Shown here piece after piece: positions 29,558 to 41,770 of a stretch of DNA of 64,000 nucleotides. The first letter of the stretch is position 1. Each line of letters begins with the position of its first letter. The position numbers were made by a program, and so were the translations under genes. The stretch covers positions 99,105-163,104 of the forward strand of contig MU119320.1 of assembly GCA_014904845.1 (NCBI GenBank), read 5' to 3'. Origin of the DNA: Acephala macrosclerotiorum. Its lineage: Eukaryota > Ascomycota > Leotiomycetes > Helotiales > Mollisiaceae. Below the pieces are notes generated by a model. It had not been told where the DNA came from. It made no database searches and was given only the letters and a program-made list of their open reading frames with translations.

Positions 29558-31585
29558 TCAGAGTCTCCCAAGTATAATCCCGCCCACTTTCCAAGCATAA
29601 GGACCACTGTCATCACGCGGAAGGTGAACTTCTAGGGTTAGTAACCAAGTGCTAGAATAAGATAAGGGACAAAGATACAACTCATCGGATGACGCGGTCT
29701 TACCATCATCATTCTCCAATGCGTCCCAGCTCACACCCTCACCTCGAATTCCAGAATCAACGTAAAGAAGTTCTCTGCGATTAGCATAGAGCCGGAGCTC
29801 CTCTAAGTGTCCTTCTATCATCAGTTCGCCGTAGGTAACATCACCAAAAACTGAAGCTTGATATGCTCGAGGTCGAGATTTTGGAGTGGTTGACTCCCAT
29901 GCTAGATTGTACTCTAGAAGCTTGCGCCAATGGCCTGCTAGATATTCGTAATTGAATCGCGATGGAAAAACTTCGACAATAGCGGCAAATTCTGGCAATA
30001 TATCGATCTCGCATGACAGATCCCGCTGTGTATAGTTCTCTAACACGGGTGTCCACGAACACCACTCATGCCACAGTGAATCTTCCGTCTCCGGGTGTTC
30101 TATTGTCCATTTTCGGATCTCTTCGCCTGATTCGACGAGGAAACCCCATCTTTCAAAACGAGTGTCCCATTTACTCATTGCCGATGGATCGTCGTCCTTG
30201 GAGGTAGCATGGCATTTCTAATACATGCCATTGTTACTGAGGATCAAGAGGCGCTGGGAGCTGAATGCTTCTTGAAGCGTCCAAGCTCCCCTGTTGATTG
30301 GTTGGGGCTTGCATATAAGGTTTTCCCAATCATCATAGATGATACCACCGTCGTTCCTCAGATCGATTACCAATGAACCGAATCTTTCCTGGTCAATACG
30401 AATGGGTACGTAGGAAGGCCCGTCTGGATGTTTCTTCTTTTGGAGAAAGCCCTCCTGACAAGTTTCTGCGCCTGCCACACACATGGTCACGAGCGCATTC
30501 TGATATACTTGAAGCATTTGCGCCATCTCTTTATCGACGTCTGCTTGATCCTCTTGAATGATACAAAGGGAGCGGATCCAGATATACCGCAGACCGAGAT
30601 CACGAGCTATCTGGAAGGCATCCAGGACTGTTTGTGGTAGCTTTGGATAGGGTAGCATCTCGTGATATGCTTCAAAGTTTGCGGTTGTGCTTGCTAGTTC
30701 CCGAGGGCCTCCCCAGCAGTAGCTGAGAGCTGCATATATTCCTTTTCGTCCTTTCGTGCTTGTTATGCGAGCGTACTCTGGAGCGCCGGGTGGCGAAATC
30801 TCGATGAGCCTCGTAGGTAGCTCAGCCAAATCTGACCCAGGGCACTCTTCGTGTTCATGTTCACACTTATTAATCCATTGTTTTGCCATTTCGAAAGACT
30901 CGGATGGAACAATATTATCAAGCACAATCTTTTGTTCGAGGTAGCGCGAGGCACAGTCATCTACTAATAAATGTCAGAGAGAGGACAATGCTCATGATAA
31001 GATAGCCCTACCATTGTACACAGCCATGGACCAGCGATTGAGGTCAAGAGAGGTATCCCGATCTCCTCCCGTCATTGACCAAATCATAAGTTGGGGTTTA
31101 AAGCTACTTTTGAGTCTGAAAAGCAGCACTTTGAAACGCAGCATTTGTGTGAAGGATGGGTATCATTCAGGCCTGCCATCATCAAAGCACAAATCACCAT
31201 CCTTCTAACTAATATTATTGCTCCCATGACGAGAGTGTCTCCATTCATTCTTCTGACGAATTCCATCAATAACATCACGAGAGTAGCTCCAATCATCCTC
31301 TACACTTTCCTTGCACAGCTTACAGCCGAGCTTGTACGACTGCTCAAGTTCTCCTCGTGATCTCTCATACTGGTAGCCTTCGGGCGTTAGGAATATCTGA
31401 TCCTGAATTGAAAGCTCGCTGGACGGGTCTTTGGGCGCTGTGAAGAGAATATCGCACGACTCGCAAAGGGTAAGCTTTTGGAGGAAATCTTCTGGCGATA
31501 CCATCGTATTATTGATGTGAGGAAATACTGTGGGATAAGTCGGCAATGATGAGAATGCAAACTGATTATCAAGATTGTTGTACAA
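29558..31585 (-). pseudogene. HET-domain (heterokaryon incompatibility) gene with three in-frame stops
   Basis: HET proteins trigger death when unlike fungal strains fuse. The N-terminal part (LCESCDILFTAP, ELEQSYKLGCKLC) starts near 31504 or 31585. The HET core is at 30925-30500 (AALSYCWGG, TVLDAFQIARDLGLRYIWI, RGAWTLQEAFSS), followed by the usual C-terminal YLAGHWRKLLEYNLAWES. An intron at about 31013-30962 joins VYN to DDCASRYLEQK. Three stops interrupt an otherwise continuous frame: TAG 31205-31207, TGA 31163-31165 and TAG 30218-30220. Each sits where Trp would fit and can be explained by one or two G-to-A changes of TGG. The catalytic or binding features are otherwise intact, so the decay looks recent. 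Confidence 0.8.
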
Positions 31586-32427
31586 TAAATCTCATAGATA
31601 TAGTATAATGGGAATAATAATACCCTACTATGGTGCCCTGGAGTACTTGGTATAGGTTGTAACTTTAGTTCTAGCGCTTTCTACGCAAGCACGGGGGTTC
31701 AACTAATCAGGCATTTATGATATGACGCGGACCCCTTACGCCGCCGCGCCCGCGTACAAGGGGTCGTCTCTAGAAGTCTAAGGACTTGAGTATCTCAAGT
31801 ATCATAGTCTGCGTTGGGTTGCAGCTGCGGCGACAAGCATCATCGTCGAGGACTTCCACTCAAGGACTATCGGTGAAATTTGCAAGCAAATACTTATTCA
31901 AAACAACGAAAAGATATTAGAAACACGCAAGAAGAACCATAAAACTGTGTAAAACGCAGAGCAGAGACCTTCTGTCCGTTCCTGTCGACGCTGAAGTCGA
32001 CGTCGTCAGCTCCTCCACTGTTGTCCAAGAATTCAACCACACGGGTTTGACCTTAGCATGTTCCTCCGGGAATCATCTTTAAGTGTGAGCGCTGCTTCTC
32101 ATTTAGACCATGGATCGCGAAGGAAAACGAAAGTGACTGAATCGGTGACGCCATTCTTGGCCGGGTTTGTGGGTGAGGAATAGGCAATCTTGGGCAGAGA
32201 AATTTCTCAAGGATCGCTATGCTAAATTTAGGCTTCTTTCTCGAAAATCCCAGCATGCTTGGCATTGAAGCACTCCGTTACAAGGTCCTGGGATTGCTGA
32301 AAGAGAATCATTATTTAAGACAAGTTTAAGCAAGCTAAGAACCTGTTCAGGAGTTGTGTAAATAAGTTCACAATGTACAACGTGACTTTAATTTGAAAGA
32401 GATTCCAGCTGAAGAGCAACGAACTAG
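31586..32427. other. Intergenic between HET pseudogene and mannanase
   Basis: No gene seen. There are two small hairpin-capable sequences. One at 31730-31765 has GACCCCTT and AAGGGGTC arms around a GC-rich loop. The other, at about 31784-31802, is ACTTGAG-TAT-CTCAAGT. A copy of the island palindrome with one base deleted lies at 32139-32156. Confidence 0.4.
32139..32156. repeat. Outlying palindrome copy with 1-bp deletion
   Basis: GAATCGGTGACGCCATTC, lacking the G of the right arm CCGATTC. This is the only fairly good match I found outside 11.7-24.3 kb. The same deletion occurs in the copy at 18276. Confidence 0.35.
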
Positions 32428-33715
32428 CTACCTGACATCCTTCGCCAACATCTTGCTCGCATGCTCGACCCCCAGTTCCTTGTACTCCGTCTCATTGTAG
32501 TAAATACTGTTAACATCACCTAAGTTGCCACCAGGGACACTCAAATCATAGCTTCCAAACTGCCAGATCTGATCGGCCGCAAGTCCACTCTTGAGCACTG
32601 CTTCTTGCCATGGTCCTTCCGTCTCAGTATGGTTGTTTGGGAATGGGGTCCCGTATTCTTCAAGAATGACTGGTTTCCCGGTAGCCTTTCCAATGGCGTC
32701 GTGTTGTTGGATCCATTCGGTACCCCATGTGTAGTTGTATCCCCAGGAATTAGGATAGAGATGGAACACTCCATAATCTAACGTCTTGATCTTCAGGTTC
32801 GCGGCGAAATCTACACCTTCTCCGCCACCGTACGCATAACTCCCGTCTCCGTAGCCATCAGCGGGTGCGAGCCAGCCCTCATCGCCAAGGGTAACCATGT
32901 GCTCTGGATCAAGACTTTTGATGTAGCTCGAGATCTCAGTCGCCCAATTCGTGATCACCGAGGTATCGCATCCATGACATCTCGGCTCATTGCACAACTC
33001 CCAAGCAAAAATAGCAGAGGACTTGGAGTACCGAGTTACAAGCGTCTTGATGTATGCCTTGTATGCGTTTTGAGCAGCGGCGTTAGTGTAGAATGTTGTT
33101 GCGTTGTTGCCGAAAGCGTTTCCGTACGCTGCAATCCCGCCGTAGTCGCCCCAGTTGTTAACAAACGGCAACACGAGCTTCACAGCATACTTCTCGGCTG
33201 AGGAGATGACGTAGTCGAGGCGTTGGAGGCCATCAGCACCAAAGTTTATGTAGGAGCCGGTGGAGTTGAGGATTTGGAAGTAGACTTTGTTAGGGTCTGT
33301 GGCTGAGGGGTCGGGAATTGTGTTGACGTCTCCGAAGCCCCAGACGCGGAGGATTTTGTAACCTGTCTGAAAGGGGTGAGTTACGAACATCATAAACGGC
33401 TGAGGTGAGGACCTACATTAGCGACTTCTTCGAGTGCGATGTCGACGTCAGAGTTCTTGCTCAAGTGGCCAAGCCACCATGCATTGCTGCCTTCGAATTG
33501 TCAGCTGGAGAAAGAGGAAAAACAGGGGGAAGCATACCAGCAAAGTACTCAACCTTGCCATCTATCTCGAAGAGCCTTCCAGACACTTTTGCATTACTTC
33601 CACTCTTTCCAATTGGGTAGGCACAGGCTGGCTGCTTGGTTGAGGATGACAGAATGGCTGGCGCTGCAGCAACACAAGATGCCAGCGCAAGACTGAGAAC
33701 AGCGGAGGTCTTCAT
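32428..33715 (-). CDS. Secreted endo-1,4-beta-mannanase (GH5)
   Basis: Exons complement(32428..33366, 33417..33490, 33538..33715); 396 residues. The signal peptide is [20 protein letters not shown]. The enzyme cuts beta-1,4-mannans of plant cell walls outside the cell (family knowledge). The acid/base Glu is in [12 protein letters not shown] and the nucleophile Glu in VILEEYGTP. Other GH5_7-like motifs are [10 protein letters not shown] (across intron 1), [10 protein letters not shown] (after intron 2) and [14 protein letters not shown]. There is no carbohydrate-binding module or linker. All three exons are in frame with GT-AG introns, and length is normal for the catalytic domain. Confidence 0.93.
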
Positions 33716-34761
33716 GGCGAAAGAACCTGATGGTCACCACACAGAAGAGGAGAAGGACAGCACACTGATAATATTTGTATTTAATTACCCCTCGGCCTAA
33801 GAAGCGGTGCCTGGAAAGCTGTTTAAGAAAGAGCAAGGATTTCCGGGCCATCATTAGCAGCGAACGAATGATCATCTCGTCATACAGTGCGGGGAGCCTC
33901 TATCAAAGCTATAACGTGGTGATTTGGTGTTGATGAAAGACGAGGCAAAATGTCGTATGAAAGAATATCCGAGCGGAAGATCCTCCTCCGGGGTGAAATG
34001 GGAAACGCGTGGACTTGAAATTCTGGGGTCTCCGGACCTTGGGCCCGAGGTCCTCGCTATTTGGCCAGAAAACATCACACTACTGCTTCTACCATGCCTA
34101 GACACGGATAGATCGTGAGGGGTAGATGCAGTTGGAATGAAGACAAAGTTTTTCCGTGCAAGGATGATCCGCCGATCAAATTGAGGCTGACAGCAAGCCA
34201 ATAGAGGTGAAAGTCCTAAAACATGTGGAGAAAGTAGCCTTTGAAAAATCCACTTGGAGTTTTGTTGAAGAAAGGATGCCACCGCAAGACAACAGTGCCG
34301 AAAGACCGCAAAAGTAACAGCCTTCAGAAGAGATAACTTCGATGACGGAGCAAGCAGTTCGCTCACTTGAGACTGGCGACCAAAGATCCTCCTCAAGTTC
34401 TCTGTCGTCTTATTCACTCTCTCGCCCTCTGGCATTTCAACAGCAGCACTCCACAACAATAGGAAACCTGCCAGCACACGTACCGGGGGTCGGAAAGTCA
34501 CAGTCTTCATCAGGCATTAGCATCTTCGGATTCAGGCAAGAGATTGTATTGTGAGACCAACCCTTTCGTTGTAAAATCCACCGCAATCACCTTCCACAAC
34601 GCCCACGCCCCCAACAAACTCCAGCAATTAAGCACCGTCGTGTATTCATCCTTGAGGACCCGCAGACGTTTACAGTCGGTACCAAAGCTCCATGAAACCA
34701 GCAGCGAAGCATGTTCGCGTTTGGTATCATGAGCGCAGGTCGTGTCGAGGCTCGCAGAGGT
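33716..34761. other. Intergenic, no supported gene
   Basis: Mannanase promoter and the 3' flank of the DIM1 gene. An open frame at 33872-34510 (minus) has no recognisable domain or gene-like features and I do not accept it. Confidence 0.4.
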
Positions 34762-35242
34762 CTAGTATCGGTATCTGGTGGAGTAATCTGCCAAAGTCAG
34801 CGCAGCCTTCAGCAATCAAGCAACATCACTACTCACCCTTAGGACTAACAACCAAACCTCTACCCTTCTTCGCACCTCGATAAATCGTCTCAATAATATC
34901 AATTAACTCTTGCTTATCCTCCAGAACCCAGTTCAACTTGTTATTGTTACCTGTCCCAAAATCGCACATCATGTGCTTATTGCGGAAGAAGAACATGAGG
35001 GTCATCGGGTCGTAAAGTTCATACATCTGCTTGAAGTCGGGGACTTGATCGAGATCGCAGACGTAGATGACGGCGAAGTTCTTGACTCGGTCGGCGATGC
35101 GGTAGAGGACTTCGTCTTGTCGCATGCAGTCGGGATCCCAGTCGCGACCGAAGCGGATGATGACCAGGCGTTCGTCTTCGGACATAATGGCTTGGTCGAC
35201 GTGCCAGCCGGTGACGAGATGGGGGAGTACGACGGAGCCCAT
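34762..35242 (-). CDS. DIM1: U5 snRNP thioredoxin-like protein Dim1/Dib1
   Basis: Two exons: complement(34762..34787, 34837..35242); 143 residues, exactly the family size. It is part of the U4/U6.U5 tri-snRNP and essential for pre-mRNA splicing and, in yeasts, mitotic entry (family knowledge). Near-complete identity to the family is obvious: GWHVDQAIMSEDERLVIIRF at the start, then DCMRQDEVLY, YVCDLDQVPDF and MTLMFFFRNKHMMCDFGTGN. The second exon supplies the last eight residues DYSTRYRY; without it the first frame would run into a false GE-stop in the intron. Confidence 0.97.
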
Positions 35243-35639
35243 ATTTGTGGTGTTGAGATGTGTGTTGTGTGGAGGTTTGAAGAGTTGGAGATTTGTGGCA
35301 GTAGTGAAGTTGAGTCAAACTTAGCGGGGTGGAAGCACTAGCTAGATCGGATGTAGTACAGGCACGTGACTTGAATAACGATAGGGTATGATGCTGGAAT
35401 AGAGCCTTTAGAGAGGGCTTAGTATATGGATGCAAATGAAATACTTACTGGAAGTTAGTCAAATTCCCAAAACGAAGGGAATAACTATTAAAAAAACACT
35501 TGAAACACCGAATTCATGTGATGTATGACGATGCGGGGTATTTCTATATCCGCAGATATACCTTTAAAGACAACTCCTCGTGTCCTCAACTTCAGAGCTT
35601 ACTCTTCTACAAACTCTTTATTTTCCATTGAAAATTATC
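35243..35639. promoter_or_regulatory. Divergent promoter of DIM1 and the GST-like gene
   Basis: About 400 bp separate the two start codons. No clear TATA box. Nothing else seen. Confidence 0.4.
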
Positions 35640-36497
35640 ATGTCCCAACTCATTCTCTACGACCTCCCAAGCAAGGATCCACGACAATGTTGGTCATACA
35701 ACCCTTGGAAGAGTAAGTCGTTGACAAATCCACGATTCATATCTATCCTAAAATTCTACAGCTCGACTGGTACTCAACTACAAGAACCTCGACTACAAAA
35801 CGGTCTGGACTGAATATCCAGACATCGAGGCCACGCTAAAAGACCAGTCGGCCTTCCTATTCCCATTTCACCCCTCCAATTAACATCTCTCAGCGTCCCG
35901 CCAAACCCTGAAGGACAAACACCTTATACAATACCCGCCATGCAATTCTCGGATGGCACCTACATAATGGACTCCAAAGCCATCGCCACCCGTCTAGAAA
36001 AAGACCACCCAACCCCCTCTCTTCATCTCGACTCCCCAATCCTGGAAGACCTGGCCAGAATCGGAAACAATATCATGATGCCCCTCCAAGGAATTCGGAT
36101 GCTTGGTGTTTACGAGAATGTGCTTCCACCAAGATCGAAAGAGTATTTTGGGAGAACAAGAGAGGCGAGAGTGGGGAAACCATTGCTGCAGTTGAAAAAG
36201 GAGACGGATGTGGAGGAGGCGTGGATGGAGGCTTTGCCGGGGATCAAGGCGTTGGGTGAGATGTTAAAGAAGAATGGGGGACCGTTTGTGGAGGGTGATA
36301 CTCGTGAGTGCCGAGTTCGTGTGTGAGGATGAAAGCTGACATTGATAGCAACGTATGCGGATTTCGTGATTGTGGGATGGTTGCAATTCTTGAAAGTGAT
36401 TGGGGAGGATCTGTACCAGCGTTTGGTCAAGGTTGATCCAGCGATTGGAAATTTGTACGACGCTTCAAGGCCGTGGCTTGAGAGGAATGATCATTGA
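35640..36497 (+). CDS. Glutathione S-transferase-like protein
   Basis: Four exons: 35640..35712, 35762..35846, 35894..36303, 36349..36497; 238 residues. The N-terminal thioredoxin-like half starts MSQLILYDLPSKDPRQCWSY and continues NPWKTRLVLNYKNLDYKTVW. The cis-Pro and substrate-binding region is PYTIPAMQFSDGTYIMDSKA. The helical C-terminal half includes YADFVIVGWLQFLKVIG, typical of fungal GSTs annotated near secondary-metabolism genes. The lack of a catalytic Ser or Cys in the usual place means activity is uncertain. All introns are short GT-AG and keep frame. Confidence 0.85.
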
Positions 36498-36705
36498 ATG
36501 TGGACAGATGAAAGAGCCCCAGTTCTAGAGTAACAGTAACGCACAATGTTCACTCTTCCTTCCTCGTTGATCCGGAATGCCGCTCGAGGAGCCTTCGTAC
36601 CCGCTTTGTTGCTCGATACTTCCCGTGTCCGGCATGAATTGACGCGTGCAAGGCTTTCCAACCTACCAAGTTTTCCATCTCGGGAACCTTAACACCGATC
36701 CATCC

Positions 36706-39193
36706 TCAATCCACAAAAGCTCCTGGGACTTTGACCTCAGGATATTCATCTGCCTTGACTCCGGACATTTTATCACCATCAAGCTCCTCGGCTGTGGCGG
36801 GCTCTTGAGGGAATAGCGGAAAGCTTGGCTCAGTTTTCAAATCATTCTCATACAACCAGGCAACACAGACCCCGTCCATGCATTCTGCTGAACAGACAAT
36901 CCGATACGGTAAATGTTTGTCACTCTTGTTGGCAAGATCCTGGGCTGGAATTAGCCAGGGGTCTTCGCTGCTTTCATCCGATGTATCTTTGCGATCAATC
37001 TCAATAACGATGTGCAATGATTGTGAATCTTGAGTGCCGATGAGAGACCTTATCGCATAATCTTGCCGTATCTCACGAAGGCGCCTCCTCCATCTAAGAT
37101 CGACTGTTAAAAATCGCCAAGTTGTACCATTCTGACCGCACCGCTCACAACTAGGAAACCCGAATTGTCGAGGACCGTTGTAAATGTCATCTGTCAAGTC
37201 CGTGGCGAACAGATGTGTCAAAGAAGATTCAGTCCAACCAGCAGCTCCCAAGGTCCCCCATTTCGACTCTTGTTGTAAAAACTCTCGCACATCGCACCCT
37301 ATATCGTGCAACATGGTCTTCTAAACGATGAACAGATTTGGGTCATACATTGCCAGCATTGTCGGCGTGTGTGGAGCTATACCATTGCGACCGTTGGTGG
37401 CAAGACAATGAAAATTCTTAGTCTTCTGCACAATCATCCTCATAGACTCCGGATCTCGTTCCAAAAGTCTCAAGAGTATGGCCTCGTGGATGACCCGATA
37501 AGTGGGAGCGCAATGAGACTCGTTTTCATCGATCGAACCTACCTTTGATTCCGTTCAACACATATCGAAGCACATCTCCCACGAAAAAGAATGTGATTCT
37601 CGCGTGAAGAATTTTGACTCGGTTGATATCTCCTTCTCCGAGGGGGATAGTGCGAAGTAGCGCTGGCATGACGGTCAGCACTTCGAAGCGTTTCTGATCC
37701 CAAGACATGTCGCTGTCGGTTTGTAGGCGATATTTTCGAAAGAAGGTCCCAAGCGTGTACAAAGGGCTCATATCTTCGTAGTCATCGCGTCGTTTGTTGT
37801 GTAGTAAGTTGATCATGAGTAATTTGGGCTTCATCTCGAAGCCTTCACTCTCGGCGACGATTTCTATTGGCTCACTATCAAGCATTAGAAGGGAGGGTGG
37901 AGAAAGAGAGCACGATAGTGTACCTATCCCTTTTCCAGTCTTGTGCATGCGGATCTGCTCCCTCGAAGCAAGAGCTCTGCAACATCCAGCTTAAGTGACT
38001 TGGCAGCAACCTAGAGCTTATTCAGTTGATCGTTCGGTCGTAAATTCTTGGAGCTCCTACCCACACCGGCGTCCGACCCATCGGATCACGATCTAAAGGT
38101 GAAGCTTCTCCCCGCTCCAAAAGTAACTTTACTCCATCTGAGTTGCCAGTCCGACACAAGCCAAATATCAAAGCGTTTTCTGGGACTGCTCGGAACGGCT
38201 GCAAAGTATATTGCCACCCAATAGTTGATCGGGCCGTCACTAGCATTCCTTTGGAGATCCCAAGAAATTGCGCACAGCGAGTTGGATACAGAATGGATGT
38301 CTGCTCGATCTCTACTTTCTCATTTCTTCGACTCCGGTTTCCGAGATCTCAAAAGTTGTACAGTACAGCGGGTGGCAATACGAACGACTGGTGTTGTTAC
38401 CCTTTTCTCCCAAGAGGAAAGGCAATTTCGCGTCCTTTTACTAAGTCTCTTTGGGACGTTCTCCTGGAGATCACTTTCCGCCTCCACAAGATCCTTGATT
38501 CTTGTATGTGATGGACTATATTTGCCTCTCTCAAATGCGTTAGAAGGCTGAGGACCCGGGGTTGGATGGGAGAGGGCCATGTGAGAAGTTTCGATCTTGA
38601 AAAATTCGACCGCTGGGAGCTGCATGATGTTCTCTTCGGTCGCTGTTGATGGCAATGGTTCAATGGAAAGATTGGTGTGCTGGGTTTGTGTTAACGTTCG
38701 GGCTGGCCCTCTTTTATCGACGAAGGAACGCTATGCCTGCAAGTTCAATAAATATACACCGAAACGGGAAGGGCTGACCTTACAAGAAAGATGTTTGAAG
38801 AGCGAGTATCAAGGTTGCCTTCGTGTCCGCGATTGCCTGTCTTAGCAGTGCGATCTCATTGCTTTTCAAAGCGCTATTGAGTGCACTCCAAGTCCTACGA
38901 CGGAAACTATCAGATTTCAAATGGGAGGTTGCGGAATATAGCGTGGTGTGAAATCGAGTAATCTTCTTTTCGCAGTCTCGCAAAGCGGGTCCTATCGCGC
39001 CTTCAAGCTGCATCTTGGAGGCTACATCTTGAACTTGGTTGAGGACTTGTGACAGCAGCTCGAGGTCATTGAACAGTGCTTCCACATTGGCTGGTGCGTC
39101 TCGGACGGACTTCCCGAATTCTACCAACTTCACTACACTTTCGAGTAGCTAAAGTATAGCAACAACGCTTGCAGCGCCAGAGAGACCATCCAT
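36706..39193 (-). pseudogene. Broken STAND/ankyrin-type fungal protein gene
   Basis: A start fitting this family is at 39193 (MDGLSGAASVVAIL), but a TAG at 39149-39151 interrupts a frame that then continues LLESVVKLVEFGKSVRD, the usual fungal N-terminal helical domain of NACHT/ankyrin-type immune-like proteins. Further pieces lie downstream in different frames: 38320-38655 (proline-rich linker), 38022-38246 with an ankyrin-like LCRTGNSDGVKLLLERGEAS and DRDPMGRTPVW, 37526-37948, and a C-terminal part at 36706-37314. Some gaps could be introns, but the first TAG fits CAG-to-TAG. I treat the whole as one decayed gene; two adjacent genes is the alternative. Confidence 0.6.
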
Positions 39194-39739
39194 AGCGAAT
39201 GGGGATGGAAAGGAAGTGTGCAGAAACAAGCCAAAATGAAGAGAGTTAAACCTATAACAGTGGGAAAGGAGAATGTCTTGGAAGGCAAAGTGGAAGGCAA
39301 CCTGCCGCACCTGCGACATTATCAATCTGCCTTGTTGAGGAGCGTCAAGGATTGCGAATTGGGCCTGCATATTACAGGCCTTGTCGCGAATCGCCTGTCG
39401 GCTGGTTGTAGGCACCCAATGGCGAACGAAGAACAACCAATATACGGTTTCACCAGGCTGCGACAAGAAAATCATGAACTGTTCCATCCCCAGAAGTAAT
39501 CGATTGCTGAATGTGGGTGAATTGATCCGCAGCATCCAGCAGACAATGCTTCCTGCAGACTGCGTCCTGCAGATTGCGTTCGCATATTGCTGTATTTAGC
39601 ACACCTTAGGGGCTGCTTGAACACAGCCAAGGTGCTGTGCGATGTCTCGATCAGCCTTGATGAATGCCTCGATCTATCTATCTACCTGCGGATCGGGCAT
39701 GTATTGCTATTTGAATGTATAGTCCAACGTTGTTGGTCC
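39194..39739. other. Intergenic, no supported gene
   Basis: Contains the promoter of the broken STAND-type gene and the 3' flank of the kinase. No other structure seen. Confidence 0.4.
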
Positions 39740-41150
39740 TCAGCCTTTTGGCTTTCCTAATCCCTTTAGTCTTAGGTAGACATCACAACCCCAACCGTAT
39801 AGACTCTGCACGGCGATGCCACCTCCAAAGTACTCGGCATAAGCTCTGCTCAAGGGAAGACCATATCCCAAGCCAGCAATCGAGCTGCCTTCTCCTGCTG
39901 CACCGGAGATTGCATTCAGCGCATCCATGTTTCCGTTGCCTTGTCCAGGAAGTTCGTCTTCGTCGGAAAATGTGGTGAAAGAGTAAGACCAAATGTTTGG
40001 GAGAATGTCTGGACTTATTCCTCCACCCCTATCACGAATGCGAATTGTGACACCAGGAGCTGAATCTTCGAAGGGTTTGATGGGAGGGTTGTCATCTGCA
40101 GCTGGAGACCCACCGCTGACATTTCGCTGTTTATCTCTTGGGTTCTCTGGTTCGGCAGCCATAGTAATTATGACGGGCTCGTGAGACTTTCCGGATTCTA
40201 CAGTAGCTCGAAAGGCATTCTTCAGGAGTTCGGTAATGATATATTCCAGATGGACAGGGACGAAAGCAAAGGTGGTGTCTGGTTCTCCATCAATGATCCA
40301 AGTTGGCCGAACTCCGTACTTCAGTTCGCAGATTTCGGAAACGAAGTTTCCGCAGGAATTGATGATAGACGCAGGCTGTAAAGCGGTATCAATGACACCA
40401 ATGTATGAAGAATGACCACCGTTCTCATGCTGATTATTTGATCTCGGGTCTTGGTGAGGTTGGGAGGAAACATGTAGAGCAATATGCTGTTCAGCGATCA
40501 GTCGCGTGCCTATTCGTGCTCGCAGATGTTCGTCCAAAAACTGCGTCACCTCAAAGGGATTGATGTATTTCCTGCATTCGAGAAACCCGCGCGCGAGTGT
40601 AGGGATTGTGTGGGAATGCGTTTCAACCAGGTCTGCAAGGACACTTGTGAATTTAATCTCATCTTCAAGGTTGCTAATGGTCTTCTCTTTGTAGGGGAGG
40701 AGGGTCGACAGGGAGTGGAGGTAGTTATTGTAGATCTTCGAGATATTCGGATTTGAGACGACGATGAAAGGGAGATTTCGTAGAGCTTGTATTCGATGTG
40801 CTAGTCGAATGGGTAGGAGGGAAAGTGTGAAGTTGGCAGAGGAGAACAATGCTGCTGTCGAAAGCGGGGGTCGACCGTGCCTGACAAGAAGGTTAACACC
40901 CCATAGATGTCCAAGGGGTTGGACTCGAGTACTTTACAAGATCCGCGAGGCTTAAGGCATGCAATGGCTTGCTTGCGAGACCTGCTACCTCATCGTCGGC
41001 AATCGTTGTCGAGCTTGGTGGATGTGACCATTTGTGAGCTGACGGTGAAGGATGGCGGGCAGCAAACGCGCCCTGCGAGAATGGTCTACACGTGTATCCC
41101 GGACGGTAACAAGGTCTGGGTATTCGGATTGCTATGGCAGAGCATTTCAT
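39740..41150 (-). CDS. Mitochondrial PDK/BCKDK-family protein kinase
   Basis: Two exons: complement(39740..40880, 40933..41150); 452 residues. The first exon encodes an Arg/Ser-rich mitochondrial presequence (IRIPRPCYRPGYTCRPFSQG). The second carries the helical domain (LLPIRLAHRIQALRNLP) and the GHKL ATPase fold with N-box ELLKNAFRATVE, G1 box DRGGGI and G2 box GLGYGLPLSRAYAEYFGG. Members phosphorylate the E1 subunit of pyruvate or branched-chain keto-acid dehydrogenase in the mitochondrial matrix (family knowledge). I cannot tell which substrate applies; an inserted polar loop of about 30 residues (PRDKQRNVSGGSPAADDNPP) is typical of the longer fungal paralogue. The intron junction restores VKHGRPPLSTAALFSSANF. 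Confidence 0.92.
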
Positions 41151-41508
41151 GGTGGCATTGGAGGATATGGTGGTTGGCGATGATATGAAACGTTTATCTC
41201 GGGACTATGATAGAATTCATTTCTCCAGTTTCGGCTAGTCTAGAAGCGCTATATCAACCCCTTTCCATCTTCCACTGCATAAACCCTCTTGATACAGATA
41301 TGTTCATAGTCTATACACAGTATGGTCCTAGCTGTCTTATCCTACTCTTGTCACTCCGTCTAAACAGTCTACTGGGTCTTCATCAATCCATTGCCCTCGA
41401 TTCCCACGATGTGTGGGTGGCTCTCAAGGGCGTGGACAGAGCCCGCGGGGAACTCAACTCTATAGTTTATTGTCAGAAGAATGATCTATAGACAGTTGCG
41501 GCTTTTCC
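41151..41508. other. Intergenic, no supported gene
   Basis: Kinase promoter and 3' flank of the small inhibitor-like gene. Nothing further seen. Confidence 0.4.
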
Positions 41509-41770
41509 TTACTGGTATCCTGGAGCGACACCTTCCCTTTCGTATGGATAAATGATCTTTCCACCTTGATCTGTGATGTGTTTTCCTACACTGGGTCAGA
41601 TCAGCTCAGTGACATGGACGGAGTAGACCTGAGGTGGGTTCCATACGCCTCATAGTCTGCCTCATTGAGGCCCTTTTCGATAGAGATCTGCCAGGGATTT
41701 AGTATCGCAAGTCGCCACTTCCCAAAGCAACTACTGATGTGGTGGCAGGTCTTACTATGTACTCAGGCAT
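41509..41770 (-). CDS. Small protein resembling peptidase inhibitor I9 / proteinase B inhibitor
   Basis: Three exons by my splicing: complement(41509..41590, 41629..41687, 41756..41770); 51 residues. The first exon gives MPEYI, the second ISIEKGLNEADYEAYGTHL, and the third contains KHITDQGGKIIYPYE. The opening MPxYI followed by KHITDQGGKI is the pattern of fungal I9-type inhibitors (Pbi2-like), which block vacuolar subtilisin-like proteases. The usual C-terminal GFSVEFP segment is replaced by REGVAPGYQ, so the relationship is partial. The acceptor of the last intron is my choice to keep frame. Too short to appear as a long open frame. Confidence 0.5.

Noticed and set aside
33872..34510. 212-codon minus-strand frame upstream of the mannanase
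   Set aside because: No family resemblance, no intron partners, and unusual residue composition.
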